In this document: piece after piece, positions 30,693 through 41,196 of the stretch
How the letters are laid out: each line of letters begins with the position of its first letter
Numbering within the stretch: position 1 is the stretch's first letter
Assembly: GCA_003615045.1 (NCBI GenBank)
Contig: ML014229.1
Span: 1-59,864, forward strand
Length of the DNA: 59,864 nt
Source of the DNA: Caulochytrium protostelioides
Lineage: Eukaryota; Chytridiomycota; Caulochytriomycetes; Caulochytriales; Caulochytriaceae
Reading direction: 5' to 3'
Notes under the pieces: model-generated
What the model saw: only the letters and a program-made list of their open reading frames with translations
Told to the model about the DNA's origin: nothing
Databases searched by the model: none
Made by a program: the position numbers and the translations under genes

Positions 30693-32168
30693 ATGGATCA
30701 GCTGACGCCGGACCAGGCGCGAGCGCTGTTCGCGCACGGCGCGAAAGTAGTTGTCTCCGACGCGCCCTCAAACCTGGTGCTGGGCATCGACTGGAAATCA
30801 TGGCAGCTCGGGCCGCGGTTCCGCGGGATCAAGCTCGTCCCGCCGGGCGTGCATCTCCTCCACCACCACCTCGCGGTCCACGGCACGCCCAACCCGATGC
30901 GCCACGGCCGGTTCCTGACCCTCGGCCCGGGCGAGGTCTGCGGCCTGCGATGGGACCGCGAGCACGAAGCGCTGGTCCCGGAGGACCCGGACCAGGTCGA
31001 GCGTTTCCGCCTGGGGATCCATGCGCTTGATCCGCAGCTCGGCGCATATCCGCTGCTCGAATCCAGCGACGCGCCGCACCCGGGCGACGGCCCGCCGGCA
31101 CGTGGCAGCCACGTGGATCCGGGCCAGGAGGCACGTGGTCACGAGGCTCGCGGCACGTGGGACCAGTGGTGCCGGCTGACGAGCTGCCTGCAGGATGACG
31201 CGGCGCTGGACGCGCTGCTGCCGGGCCGGACCTGGTCAAGCACCGACACCATCGCTGCCGTCCCGCCGCCTGCAGACCTCGGCGGCCTCATCGCGCCGCA
31301 CAGCGCGCCAGCCCCGGAGAGGACCGTCGCTGCGACCGACGTCGTAGAGACAGTCGCCGGCAGTCCGCTCCGGCTGCGACCGATTCACTTGAAAGCCTCG
31401 TTCCCACCCGACGCGTCTCCGGCCGACCGCACGCGATGGAGCCTCGACAAGTCGTGGCTGCTGCGACAGACGCTCGCCGCGCCCGTCGTGCCCGCGTGCT
31501 CGCGCACGGCGCTTGAGCGGCAGGAGCAGCGCGAGCGGGCGGCGCAGCGGATGCCCTACCGCACGGTGCCCCCGCCCGCCGCCGGCGTCTCGGACGGCAT
31601 GCGCGCCCTCGTGGCGGAGCTGCAGCTTGCGTTCGTCGCATTCATGGTCGGCAGCATCTACGACGGCTTCGAGGCCTGGAAGCACCGCGTCGCCCTCGTC
31701 GCCCTCAGCACCGACTGGATCACGGCGAGCGGCCACTCGGCCGGCTCCGATCCCATCGGCTCCGATCTCGCCGCTTTTCTCGAGGCGTGGTCCGAGCAGA
31801 TGACCGTGTTTCCCGTCGATTGGTTTATGGACCACCTCGCGCGCGACAACTTCCTCGCGGACTGTCTGTACGCCCTGGGCCGCGCCGCCCAGGCCGCGGA
31901 CCCCGAGGCCCCCTGGCAGCCCGCGCTGAAGCGACTCGCGGCCTATATGCGGGGCCGCTTTGGCGTCGACTTCATGGCAGCGAGTCGGGAGGACCCACGA
32001 GAAGCTTGGCAGCCCGACGTGCCGGAAGCGGAGTTCCGCCCCAACGGGCTCACGCCTCAGGCCCTGCTGGATGCCGTGGCTCGGCGTCAGCAGCACGCGC
32101 ATGGCTTCGATGATGATGACGACGACGAGCTGCCGCAAGTCGTGATGCTCGACGAGAGCGGCTCCTAG
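30693..32168 (+). CDS. AAR2: AAR2, U5 snRNP assembly factor
   Basis: A 491-residue homologue of Aar2, which binds Prp8 during U5 snRNP maturation and blocks Brr2 until exchanged. The N-terminal beta domain shows the family signature GIDWKSWQLGPRFRGIKLVPPGVH. The C-terminal helical domain shows ELQLAFVAFMVGSIYDGFEAWKH and VDWFMDHLARDNFL. Human Aar2 is 384 residues; the extra length is an Asp/Gly/His-rich insert (about 120-160), a linker near residues 185-230, and an acidic C-terminal tail with an Asp run (DDDDDE). The start is the first ATG, two codons ahead of conserved sequence. It converges on COPB2, whose stop is 203 bases away. Confidence 0.9.
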   Translation: MDQLTPDQARALFAHGAKVVVSDAPSNLVLGIDWKSWQLGPRFRGIKLVPPGVHLLHHHLAVHGTPNPMRHGRFLTLGPGEVCGLRWDREHEALVPEDPDQVERFRLGIHALDPQLGAYPLLESSDAPHPGDGPPARGSHVDPGQEARGHEARGTWDQWCRLTSCLQDDAALDALLPGRTWSSTDTIAAVPPPADLGGLIAPHSAPAPERTVAATDVVETVAGSPLRLRPIHLKASFPPDASPADRTRWSLDKSWLLRQTLAAPVVPACSRTALERQEQRERAAQRMPYRTVPPPAAGVSDGMRALVAELQLAFVAFMVGSIYDGFEAWKHRVALVALSTDWITASGHSAGSDPIGSDLAAFLEAWSEQMTVFPVDWFMDHLARDNFLADCLYALGRAAQAADPEAPWQPALKRLAAYMRGRFGVDFMAASREDPREAWQPDVPEAEFRPNGLTPQALLDAVARRQQHAHGFDDDDDDELPQVVMLDESGS

Positions 32169-32371
32169 CGACTCCTTGAATGCCAATGACGGTGTCAGTA
32201 ATGAGACGCTCATGGTCAAGATCGAGACAAAGAATCAAAGACGAGTATATAAAGAGCGATCGATATCAATCGACTGGAAAACAAGAAGTGATGCGCGAGC
32301 AACGCACGCGCGTCCAGACAGAAGGACAGAAGGGTCAAAGGAGCGCCAGCCGAAAGAAAAAGCACAGGCGA

Positions 32372-35300
32372 TTAGAAATCATCGGCCAGCAATTCATCCA
32401 GCGCAGCCTCATCAATCTCCTCAGGGCCCCAGCCCCGCTGTGTCGTGACGGGCGCCGCGGCGACCGGCATCACCGGGTTGACCGGGGCATCGAATCCGAA
32501 CGTCGCCGCCGGCGGCGCTTCCATCACGTGGGGGGCCTCGGTGCCCTGACCGTAGCCGTCGGCGGCGCTGGCCGCGAACGCCGACGGCGCCGGCGCCGCG
32601 GCGGACGACGCTGTGGACGGACGGAACACGTCCACGTGGAGGAAGTCCAGCGGCGGCGCGCCACCGGCGCCCGCGGCCAACGCCGAGGGCGTGGCCACCG
32701 ACGTCGGCGCGAGCGGGGCGCCGAGCGCGCCCGATACCGGCGCCACACTCGCGACGGGCGTCGCGCTCACCGCCTCAAACGGCTCGCCGAACCCGAAATC
32801 GTCGCAGTCGCCGCCGGCGGCCGTGAGGTCCGGCATCGGCGCGGCTTCCAGCGCGGACGACGCCGCGAACATCGGCGGCGCTACGGGGTCCGTGAAGGCC
32901 GGCTCGACCGGGTCCGTAAAGGCCGGCTCGACCGGGTCCGCCAAGGCCGGCTCGACCGGGTCCGCCAAGGCCGGCTCGACCGGGTCCGTGAAAAGCGCTT
33001 CGGGCTCCGGCTCGGCCTCAGGTTCAGGCTCCGGCTCGGACGCGGCGACGGGCACCGCAGGCGGCGGCACCGCGGCGAACCTGGCGTCCGGCGTGGTCAT
33101 GTCGAACTGAGACGATGGGGCGTCCGGCACCGGCATGGGCAGCGGGACCGGGGTCGCTGCAGCGCTCGTGGGCTGCCCGGCAGCGAGCCCCGCGCCCGTG
33201 ACGCCGGTCGCCGTGAGGGCGTCCGCGGCGCTGCCGGACGTCGGCGCCGGGCCGCGCAGACTGAACTGGCTGAACGCCGCCGAGCCGGCGTCCGACCCGT
33301 TCCAGGACGACGCGTTCTCGTTCATGTCGCCGAGGACCGAGCCGGTGCCAGTCGTGTTGACGTCCATCGAGCGGTGGCTGTAGGTCTCCGAGAACGCGGG
33401 CTGCGCCGAGAGGATCGGGGGCACCGCAGAGGCGGGCGCGGCGGCCGGGCCCCCGAAGGCCGGGCTCAGGGGCTGGAGCGCGACCTGCGGCGGCGGGACC
33501 GCCGCGGCAGCCGCGGCGGCGTTGGCGTGCGGGTTCATGGTCGCCGTGGCGGGCGACGCCTCGAGCGCCGACGGCTCACGCGCCAACGCGCCGCGCGTCG
33601 CGGCCGGCGACGCGGGGCCCCGCGTTTCCGCGAGCGTCACGGGCGACGGCACGCGCGCCGACGGCGCGACGTCCGCCGGCCCGGCATCGACGTCCGGGAA
33701 GGAGCGCGGCGGCGAGGCCGACGCCGAAGCCGCCGATGACGACGCGCGCGAAGCGGCCTGGCCGGTCGTCACGGGGAGCGCCGCCGCCGCGGGAGACACA
33801 GCAGCGATGCCGGCGGTCGCGGGTGACGGCGACGGCGACGGCGAGAGCGAGCCGGCCTTGGGCGTGGGGTGGGTGGCGACCGGCGATGCGGGCGTCGCCG
33901 TCACCGCGGCGGGGGACGGCGCACGGACCTGCGAGGGCTGCGAGCGCAGCTCCTGATAGTGCTGCTGTTGCTGCTGTGGGGGCGACGGCGACGGCAGCGC
34001 CGCCGGAGACTCGTTGCTCACGGCAGACGCGGACGCGGAGCCCGGCGCCGGCGCCGGCGCGGGCGTGGGCAGGTGGCCCTCCGGGAAGCGCTGCTGGAGC
34101 TCGGCGACGAGGTCGAGATCGAGACGGTCGCGGTACTCGGTGAACGCGTGGGCCGGGATGCGCCCGGCGCGGGCGGCCATCTGCTCGAGGGCGCGCTCGG
34201 CCTGCAGCGCGTACGGCAGCTGCGGGAAGTGCTCGGGGTGCTGGACGGAGTCGGCGAGGCGCGCGGCGGCGTCCTTGCCGCGGGCGGTGTGGGTGGCCGC
34301 GGCCCCGGCGCCCGTCAGCACGCCCTGCTTGCGCGGGACCGGCTTGGTGCTGCCCTTCTCGCCGGGCACGGTCGCGGGCGCGTCGGCGCCCGCCGTCAGG
34401 TATGCGCGCCACCCGGCAACGACGTCAGCGATCCGCGACGGGAGGTAAGTGCGCGCAAAGAGCGCCGCCTCGGACCAGCGCTTGTTCTCCATCAGCATCG
34501 CGAGGTTCTCGGCGGTACGGCCGGTGAGGTGGTTGCAGAGAAAGGCGAGGTTGAAGAGGCCACGCGCATGGGCCTTCTCGGCGAGACGCATCATGCCGCT
34601 GCGCTGGCCGCCGGCCTTGTAGATGAGGAACAGGGCGTGCAGGTCCTCGGCCTGCTCGTACGCGCGCAGGGCCAGCCCGTAGTCCCACGCTTTGAGGGCC
34701 GCGTCGCCGATCTGGCGCCACATCTCCGTCTGCGGCGGCGGCATCGCCTCGGCAATCGCCGACGCCACCTGGAGCTCACCGAGGCCGATCGCCAGTTCAA
34801 ACCGGTGGTCGGGGTCGACGGCGACAGCAAGCGCCTCGGCCTGGTGGCCCTGGCCCTCGAGGAACCGCGCGACCTTGCCGAGCAGGGCGCGCGGGATCGT
34901 CGGGAGCACCTGCTGCGCCTGAGCCATGTCGTGGCGCAGCACCGCGGTCTGGTAGGCGATGAGCGAGAGCGGGAACGAGAAGCCCTTCACGCGGAAGTCC
35001 TTGTCGACCAGGTACACGCGGTGGTCGCGGCTCAGGTAGCCGAGCAGGTACATGCCCTCGTCGAAGTGGGCCAGCGTCGCGGTCTGGGTGCCGACGAGGT
35101 AGTTGAGGCGGTGGGCGCCGTTCGTGTAGATAAAGCAGTCACCGACCCAGCACCCGCTGCGGATGGTTTCGTTGACCTCGGCGATGAAGTCAAAGAAGGA
35201 CGCATCACCATCCTCGCCGATCTGGGCCAGGCCGCCGCGCTCGGCGACCTGCTGGTAGGCGATGCGGTTAAAGCGGAGCACGAAGCACGCGTCGTCCGTC

Positions 35301-37069
35301 ACGATGGCCACGAGGTCGCTCTCGGCCCAGTAGACCTGGCGCGCGGTCACATCGATGCGGCGCAGGCACGCGCCAGTCTCCCAGTCGTAGAAGTTGATGA
35401 AGTTGGCGCCGCGGACGCCGAGCAGGGTGCCGCCAAAGATGCCCTCCGCAAAGGGCGCGCGCATCTGGCGGACCTCCTTGAAGTTCTTAAAGAGCTTGAC
35501 CGAGTTGCTGCTTTCACGGATCGCGTAGGCGTTGCTGTCCAGGGCCCAGCAGAAGTCGAGGGCCTGGCCGAAGGACTTGTTGCGCCAGGCGAGCGCGGTG
35601 TAGATGATGTACTCGCCGTCGCCGCAAACGACGACGAAGCGGCCGTTCGGCGAGTGCTGCAGGGTCTGCGGGTAGATGTCGCAGTTGCCGAGGTCCTTGG
35701 GCGTCAGGTGGAGCGTGGGCTGGTCGTCGTCGGCCTCGTCGGCCGCGCCGTCAGTCGTGATCGCCGTCTTGACGTTAGCCGTCTGGATCTCGTTGTGCTT
35801 GGCCCAAATGATCTTGCCCGAGTTGTCCATCGAGATCGCGGGCTCTTCGCGGCCGAGCTTGACGACAATGGTGCCCTCGTCGAACCCGAAGGCAACGTCG
35901 TTGCCGCCCTTCATGTACGCCATGGCCCACACGCGCTCGAGGCCGTAATTGAGCGTGTTCTCGAGGCGGTACGTGTTGGCGTGCCAGATGCGCACGGTGC
36001 CGTCCTCGCCGCCGCTGATGATCACCGGCAGCTCGGGATGGTAGCAGACCACCGTGACGTTCTGCGAGTGGCCCTGCAGCGTCTGAACGCACGTCTTGTT
36101 CTGGTAGTCCCAGACCTTGACGGTCTTGTCGTCCGCGGCCGAGACGAGGTATGGCTTGTCGCTGCCGTGGTAGTAGTCGAGCGCATTGACGCCCTTCGTG
36201 TGCCCCTCGAGCGTGAACATGGGCGTCGGCGAGCCGAGTGACCAAACACGGACCATCTGGTCGAGCGACGCGGACGCAAAGGTGTTCGGGTCCTTCGGGT
36301 TGAACACCACCTGCATGATGTAGTGCGTGTGGCCCTCGAAGACCTGGACAGCGCGCCAATTCTTCTCCCAGTCCCACAGCTTGATCGTGTAGTCGTCGGA
36401 GCAGGACAGCACGAGCGGCTGCGTCGGGTGGATCGCGAGCCCGCGGATGTAGTCGCTGTGCGCATCGAACGCCGCGACGCGCTCGTGCGTGTTGTAGTTG
36501 AACACGCGGATCTGCATGTCGTCCGAACCAACGACGATCCACGACTTGCGCGCGACGAACTTCGCCGACCGGATCGGCTTGTCGGTGACCTCGAACGTCT
36601 TGACCAGCGCCTGGGTCTCGTGGTTCCAGATGAACACGGTCCCGTTGTACAGCGCCGACAGCACCCACGGCTCGGTCGGATGGAAGTCCATCGCCTTGAC
36701 GCGGTCCGACCGATTGGACAGCTTCCGCTTCACATCGAGGCGGAGCGGCTAAACACAGAACATAGCCCATGCGGCCGTGGTGACGCGTGTGTCCGATCAT
36801 AATAGGATCATGATGGGGATGATCAGCCGGTGCAAGCCCCATGCCATCACGAGAGAGAGAAGCAGAGTAAAAGAGCAGGGAGCAGCAAAGCAAGGATCAG
36901 CATGAAACGGCCAAGCAGAGCAGGATAGGGGTGAGTGAGGCCACGGGTTGGTTCCCTGCACCTTCCGCAGCCTGTGGAAGTGCGGATCGCCCGCGCGGGA
37001 CCCACAGGCGTGTGTCCGCGTCAGGCGACCCGAGAGACGGAGGCGATCCCAAAGAGCACCACGTACCAT
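32372..37069 (-). CDS. SEC27: Coatomer subunit beta' (COPB2/Sec27) with ATG-only first exon and long tail
   Basis: The beta'-COP subunit of the COPI coat (Golgi-to-ER retrograde transport), which binds dilysine cargo signals through WD40 propellers. The body is highly conserved: SDRVKAMDFHPTEPWVLSAL, AHSDYIRGLAIHPTQP, CVQTLQGHSQNV, RLNYLVGTQ. The long exon begins with PLRLDVKRKL, the exact N-terminus expected after Met, and is preceded by TTTAG (acceptor ending at 36749). I place the start at 37067-37069, an ATG in perfect Kozak context (GCCGCCACC) followed at once by GTACGT; intron 36749-37066 (318 bases), 1459 residues in total. Family members are about 900 residues. Here about 570 low-complexity residues (Ala/Pro/Ser-rich, with five near-repeats of a 7-mer DPVEPAL/F unit, 32885-32990) separate the solenoid from the conserved acidic C-terminus (EEIDEAALDELLADDF). 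Confidence 0.95.
32885..32990 (-). repeat. Tandem 21-base coding repeat in the COPB2 tail
   Basis: Five near-identical 21-base units encoding DPVEPA(L/F)(A/T). Units differ by few bases, suggesting recent expansion by slippage or unequal exchange. Confidence 0.8.
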
Positions 37070-37955
37070 GGTGGCGGCGACCTCAGCGAGGCGGGCGAGA
37101 GGCGGGGAAGCGCAGGCACGGCGGCGCGGAGGGTAGGCGGGGAATGCAGCCGCAGACGTCGGCCGGGGTGGTATCGCTCCAGCACGGATCTCCAGTCAGC
37201 ACGAGGCTTCCTATCACAGGAAGTATGGTCAGGGATCGGCAGAGAAACGCGTTGGGCTGGACGCGTCGCGCATGATCAGGAGCGGGTCCGGGGGGCAGGC
37301 GCGATCACCCGCGTGTGTCACTTGTACCCGAGCCCTTGGCGCTGGCCACGACGACGACGATGGCGGCGGCGGCGGCGGCGACGGCCGGCGGGTGGCCGCT
37401 TCAAGCCAACACGTGGCGCGACAGCACGTGGATCCCTCGACCGAGCGCGTCGTCGCTGCGGTCGTCGTCGCCGTTCGCCGTTCGCCGTCACCGTGCGCCG
37501 CGACGTGGAGGAGGAGTATACGGACGGACGCCGCCGGATCGGGTGACGGGCAGGCCGCGAGCGCGTTGGCTCACGCAGTGTGGCGCAGCCACGGCCCGGG
37601 CTGGGCCACCTACGGGACGGAGAGGCCCCTCGCCGGTGGGCCCGCGGCTCGCGTGGTCTCTCGCAAGGAAAAGATCGACGGCCGCATCGACAATCACCCG
37701 AGATCCTCAAGAACAACGTCAACAGGACGGGAGATCTCGCGATGGCCAGCGCCGTGTAGGGTCCGTCCATGGCGACGGACCTCCAGGGCGACCGGCGTAC
37801 GAGGGCATTGGCTGGAACCACGGAAGCGCATGCCGCGCCTTGAAGCCACGAGGCTTAACGACGGCGATCGCTGACGCCAGACTCAGACGCAGGGGCATGC
37901 GAGACCCTGATTCGATCTCGACTTTCATCTCGTCTAGCGATACCCGCCACGGATC
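37070..37955. other. Intergenic: divergent promoter of COPB2 and the Xi-class glutathione transferase
   Basis: 886 bases between start codons. Frames here lack motifs. CACGTGG-type sites occur at 37409 and 37425. No TATA box is evident. Confidence 0.4.
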
Positions 37956-39195
37956 ATGACGGTCTCCGTGATGCGTCTGCTCGGCCGCAGCACCAGCCTC
38001 AGGATGCCGCGCTGCGGCATCGGCCTTGTCGGTCGCTCCTGCCTCGTGCGTTCCGCACGCCCTCTCCCCGTCTCCGCTCGCTGCTGGTCAACGAGGTATC
38101 CGAACCACGAGACCATTCGCCTGCAGTCAACCGTCGACTCAACGTCGCGAGTTCTGCCAGTATACTCACCGTAGACGTTTGCATGCATCCTGATCTTTTT
38201 CGCTACGCTACGCTTTCTCGCTCTCTCTGTCTAGTGCCCCTGTGACCCAGGCGACCACGACGGCCTCGCAGCCGCCAGCCGTAAACTACCGTCAGACAAT
38301 CAGCACCGTGCCCAGCGCGGCCTTCCCGCCCGCCAAGGGCCGCTACGTCGTTTATGCGGCCGCCGGATGCCCCTGGGCCGCCCGCGTCGTCACGCTGCTC
38401 GCGCTAAAGCAGCTCGACACGGACGCCATCCGCGTCATCTACGTCGCCCCCGAGATCAGTTCGCAGGGCTGGATCTTTGACGCCGCGCACCCGGATCCGC
38501 TGTACGGCGCGCCCACCCTCCGCGCGCTCTATGACCGCAGTCTGCAGCGCCAGACCGGCGACGCGAGCGCCCGGCACGCCGGCAAAGTGACGGTGCCCGT
38601 TCTGTGGGACACCACGACCGAGCAGATCGTTAACAACGAGAGCGGCGACATCATCCGCATGCTCGACGGGTTCGAACCCTGGGCCGGCCGCCGCGGGCTC
38701 GACCTCTATCCGGCCGCGCACCGCGCAGCGATCGACGAGGCCTGCGCATACTACCTGACCCACCTCAACCAAGCCGTCGCGCAGGCGGGCAGCGCGACGT
38801 CGCAGGACGCGTATGCCGCCGCCGTGGGGAAGGTGCACGCCGCGATGGACCGCGCCGAGGCGACGCTCGCGCAGTCGCCGTGGCTGCTCGGCGACCGCTT
38901 CACCGAAGTCGACCTCCGCGTCTACGTCACCCTCATCCGCAACGACCCCGTCTTCATGACGCTGTGGCGCGTGCAGCGGTCGATCGCGTGGCAGTATCCG
39001 CATCTGCTGCGCTTCGTGCGCCGCATCTTCCAGCAGCCGGGCGTCGCGGCCACGTGGCGGGTCGACGAGGTCAAGCGCTTCTTTTACCTCCGTGATGCCG
39101 CAGCCAACCCGCACCGCATTGTGCCCCTCTGGAACGGCCCGGATCTGAGCGTGCCCGTCGAGATGGCGCCCCTGATTCCTGAGGAATCATCATAA
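37956..39195 (+). CDS. Mitochondrial Xi-class glutathione transferase (glutathionyl-hydroquinone reductase), spliced
   Basis: A homologue of Ecm4/Gto-type enzymes, which reduce glutathionylated hydroquinones and have thioltransferase activity. The active-site motif is AAGCPWA with Cys92; family blocks include YVAPEISSQGWIFD, VPVLWDTTTEQIVNNESGDI (the NNES motif) and DLRVYVTLIRND. The main frame (38235-39195) has no ATG. Upstream, 37956-38095 encodes 46 codons rich in Arg, Ser and Leu and lacking acidic residues, a clear matrix-targeting presequence. Joining donor GTATCC (38096) to the CTAG acceptor (ending 38234, pyrimidine-rich, with a branch-like CTGAT 45 bases before) keeps phase 2 and yields 366 residues with a Ser-Thr-Ser junction. 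Intron length is 139 bases. The enzyme family is confident; the mitochondrial location is inferred from exon 1. Confidence 0.88.
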
Positions 39196-39244
39196 GCAAT
39201 CTCACCGATATTTCATCGTCATTAGCCTGATCACTTCATTATTG

Positions 39245-39250
39245 AATAAA
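39245..39250 (+). terminator. Polyadenylation signal of the glutathione transferase gene
   Basis: AATAAA, 50 bases after the stop codon, in an AT-rich patch shared with the convergent OCA6-like gene. Confidence 0.5.
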
Positions 39251-39366
39251 TAGAGGGTGATGCGAGCGCAAGGCGAGCCACCGCAGACAGAGAATCATCA
39301 TGCCGATCATCGAAAAGGGAGGATCGCCAGGACAAGGGTCCCAAGCGCAGGAGACCACTGGTGATC

Positions 39367-41196
39367 TTAGCGACGCGAGGCGAAACGACCCCGGCCGTAA
39401 CTCGTTTCAAGCGCCAGCGCTTGCAGCGTCTTAGACGTCTCCATGAGCACCCGCGCCTCCTCGTCCTCGTCCATCTCGTCGTCTTCCTCGTTCTCCTCCT
39501 CGTCCTCCTCGACATCGTGGCGCGAAGTCCGCGCCGTTGGCGCGCCGCTGGCACTCATTTCGCGCTCGAGTCCGCGCTCGGCCATCCCTGCGACAGCGCC
39601 ACGCTCCACGTGGCCCACGTGCAGTCCTGACGTCTCATGCCGCCCCACATCGGGGTACGCCAGATAGTCGGGCTGCCCCGACGGCGGGCAGCATCGCGGG
39701 CTCTCCGTGATGCAGCGGCCGCGCCGCGCCGCGTCGCGCACGTCGAAGAGCCCCTCCGTCCCGCCATGCGCGCCGCCGGGGGCGCCGTCAGCGCCACACA
39801 GCACGTCGTCCATCGAGCCGTGGCCGGGATGGTGGGTTCCCGCGTGGTGGCGCGGCAGCGGCGCGTGCAGGTGGATGAGCCGGCCGTCGCGCGGGACGCC
39901 CGGAGACCGCGCGCCGTGGTCGCCGCTCGCGCTGCCGGCGCCGCCGCTGCCGTCGCCGCCGTACGCGAGCCGCGGGTTGCTGCGGACATAGGACGCCGAC
40001 TCGAAGTCGTAGGTGCCGAAGGGCGAGATGGTCTCGCGGGGGCCATGGGGCACCACGGCGGACGCCGGCGCTGGCATCGCCAGCGGCATCGCGCCCAACG
40101 GCAGCGGCGACGACAGCGGCGACGACAGGGCGCCGGGCAGCATCATGAGCGGCTGCGTCGTCGCGAGCGCCATGCCGGGATGCGGCGATCCAGGAGCGGT
40201 CATGCGCCCACGAGGCGCGGGGTGCGTCCCACGGCCGCCGCCGCCGCCGCCGCCGCCGTCGCCGTCGGGCGGACCGTGGCCCATCTCGCCGCACAGGCCA
40301 CCGCCATGGGTGGGAGCGCCGGCGCCGTGAGCACCGTGCTGGCTCGAAGGCCGGCTGGAGTCGCTGTTGGCGCCGTCGATGTAGCCGTAGGCCGCCGAGA
40401 CGGGCTCGTCCCGGAAGGACGCGGTGCGCGTGAGGCCGCCGTGCGTGGGACCGGTGGCGTGAGCCGTGGCGGCGGACGCGGCATGGGCACTGTGGCTGCT
40501 ACTACCGCCGCTGCCATTGCCGCCGCTGCCGCCGCCGCCGCCCGTGTTCGTGGTTGCGGACACCGTGGAAGCAGCAAAGCGAAGTTTGAGGGTCGGATGG
40601 CGTTTGGTGGGCATCTGGCCGCCCCAGAGCCACGCCGGGATGCAGGGTGGGATCACGATTTCGCCAGGAAACTTTTCGGCAAACTCGGGCGCGCCGACGT
40701 CGGGCGCGTCGGGCCCGGCCCGCATATACTCGCTGAAGGCGGTGGTGGGCGACCAGTGCTGGAGCTTCCGCAGGCACATCATGACGACGCCGGTCACGAC
40801 CAAGCCGTCCAGGCAGTGCACGTACATGGGCAGGTGGGCAGCATCGATCAGGACCGAGACGATCTGGGCGCACTTCGAATACGTGAACGGAATTGTTTCT
40901 TTGGCCTTGACGACCGGGAGGTGGATCGAGCGGATGCCGTGCTCGGCGCAGAAGGCCTGCAGCGCGTCGTTGGGTGGCTTGGGCGTCAGTGAAAGAATCG
41001 TTTGCAGGCCCAGACGTCGCAGGAAGCGGAAATTCCGCGGTTTCGGATACGCGCCGCGCGTCAGGTTCTCCTCGACATAGCTGAACCGGAACGGTGGGTA
41101 GAGGCCGCCCAGAGCCGCGGCTGACGGCGGCGTTGCGCGCTGCGAGGCGGCTATCGATGGCATGGCCATGGTAGTGACGGCGGCCGGCGTCGCCAT
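39367..41196 (-). CDS. OCA6: OCA6-like dual-specificity phosphatase-fold protein, probable pseudophosphatase
   Basis: A 609-residue protein. Residues 32-200 form a plant/fungal atypical dual-specificity phosphatase domain: PPFRFSYVEENLTRGAYPKPRNF, TILSLTPKPP, IRSIHLPVVKAKE, then YVHCLDGLVVTGVVMMCLRKLQ. The signature HCX5R is altered: Cys128 is present but position 134, normally the phosphate-binding Arg, is Val. The same change from HCXXGKHRTG to HCLDG is a feature of the yeast Oca6/Oca4 branch, and Oca proteins work as a complex in inositol-pyrophosphate and stress signalling. A disordered Gly/Ser/His/Pro tail of about 420 residues follows, ending in an acidic patch and helix (MDEDEEARVLMETSKTLQAL). 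The start ATG at 41194-41196 has perfect context (GCCGCCATGG); the upstream open frame is ignored. Confidence 0.82.
   Translation of the reverse strand: MATPAAVTTMAMPSIAASQRATPPSAAALGGLYPPFRFSYVEENLTRGAYPKPRNFRFLRRLGLQTILSLTPKPPNDALQAFCAEHGIRSIHLPVVKAKETIPFTYSKCAQIVSVLIDAAHLPMYVHCLDGLVVTGVVMMCLRKLQHWSPTTAFSEYMRAGPDAPDVGAPEFAEKFPGEIVIPPCIPAWLWGGQMPTKRHPTLKLRFAASTVSATTNTGGGGGSGGNGSGGSSSHSAHAASAATAHATGPTHGGLTRTASFRDEPVSAAYGYIDGANSDSSRPSSQHGAHGAGAPTHGGGLCGEMGHGPPDGDGGGGGGGGRGTHPAPRGRMTAPGSPHPGMALATTQPLMMLPGALSSPLSSPLPLGAMPLAMPAPASAVVPHGPRETISPFGTYDFESASYVRSNPRLAYGGDGSGGAGSASGDHGARSPGVPRDGRLIHLHAPLPRHHAGTHHPGHGSMDDVLCGADGAPGGAHGGTEGLFDVRDAARRGRCITESPRCCPPSGQPDYLAYPDVGRHETSGLHVGHVERGAVAGMAERGLEREMSASGAPTARTSRHDVEEDEEENEEDDEMDEDEEARVLMETSKTLQALALETSYGRGRFASRR

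Noticed and set aside
33869..36241. 790-codon plus-strand frame opposite COPB2
   Set aside because: Shadow of a strongly conserved gene.
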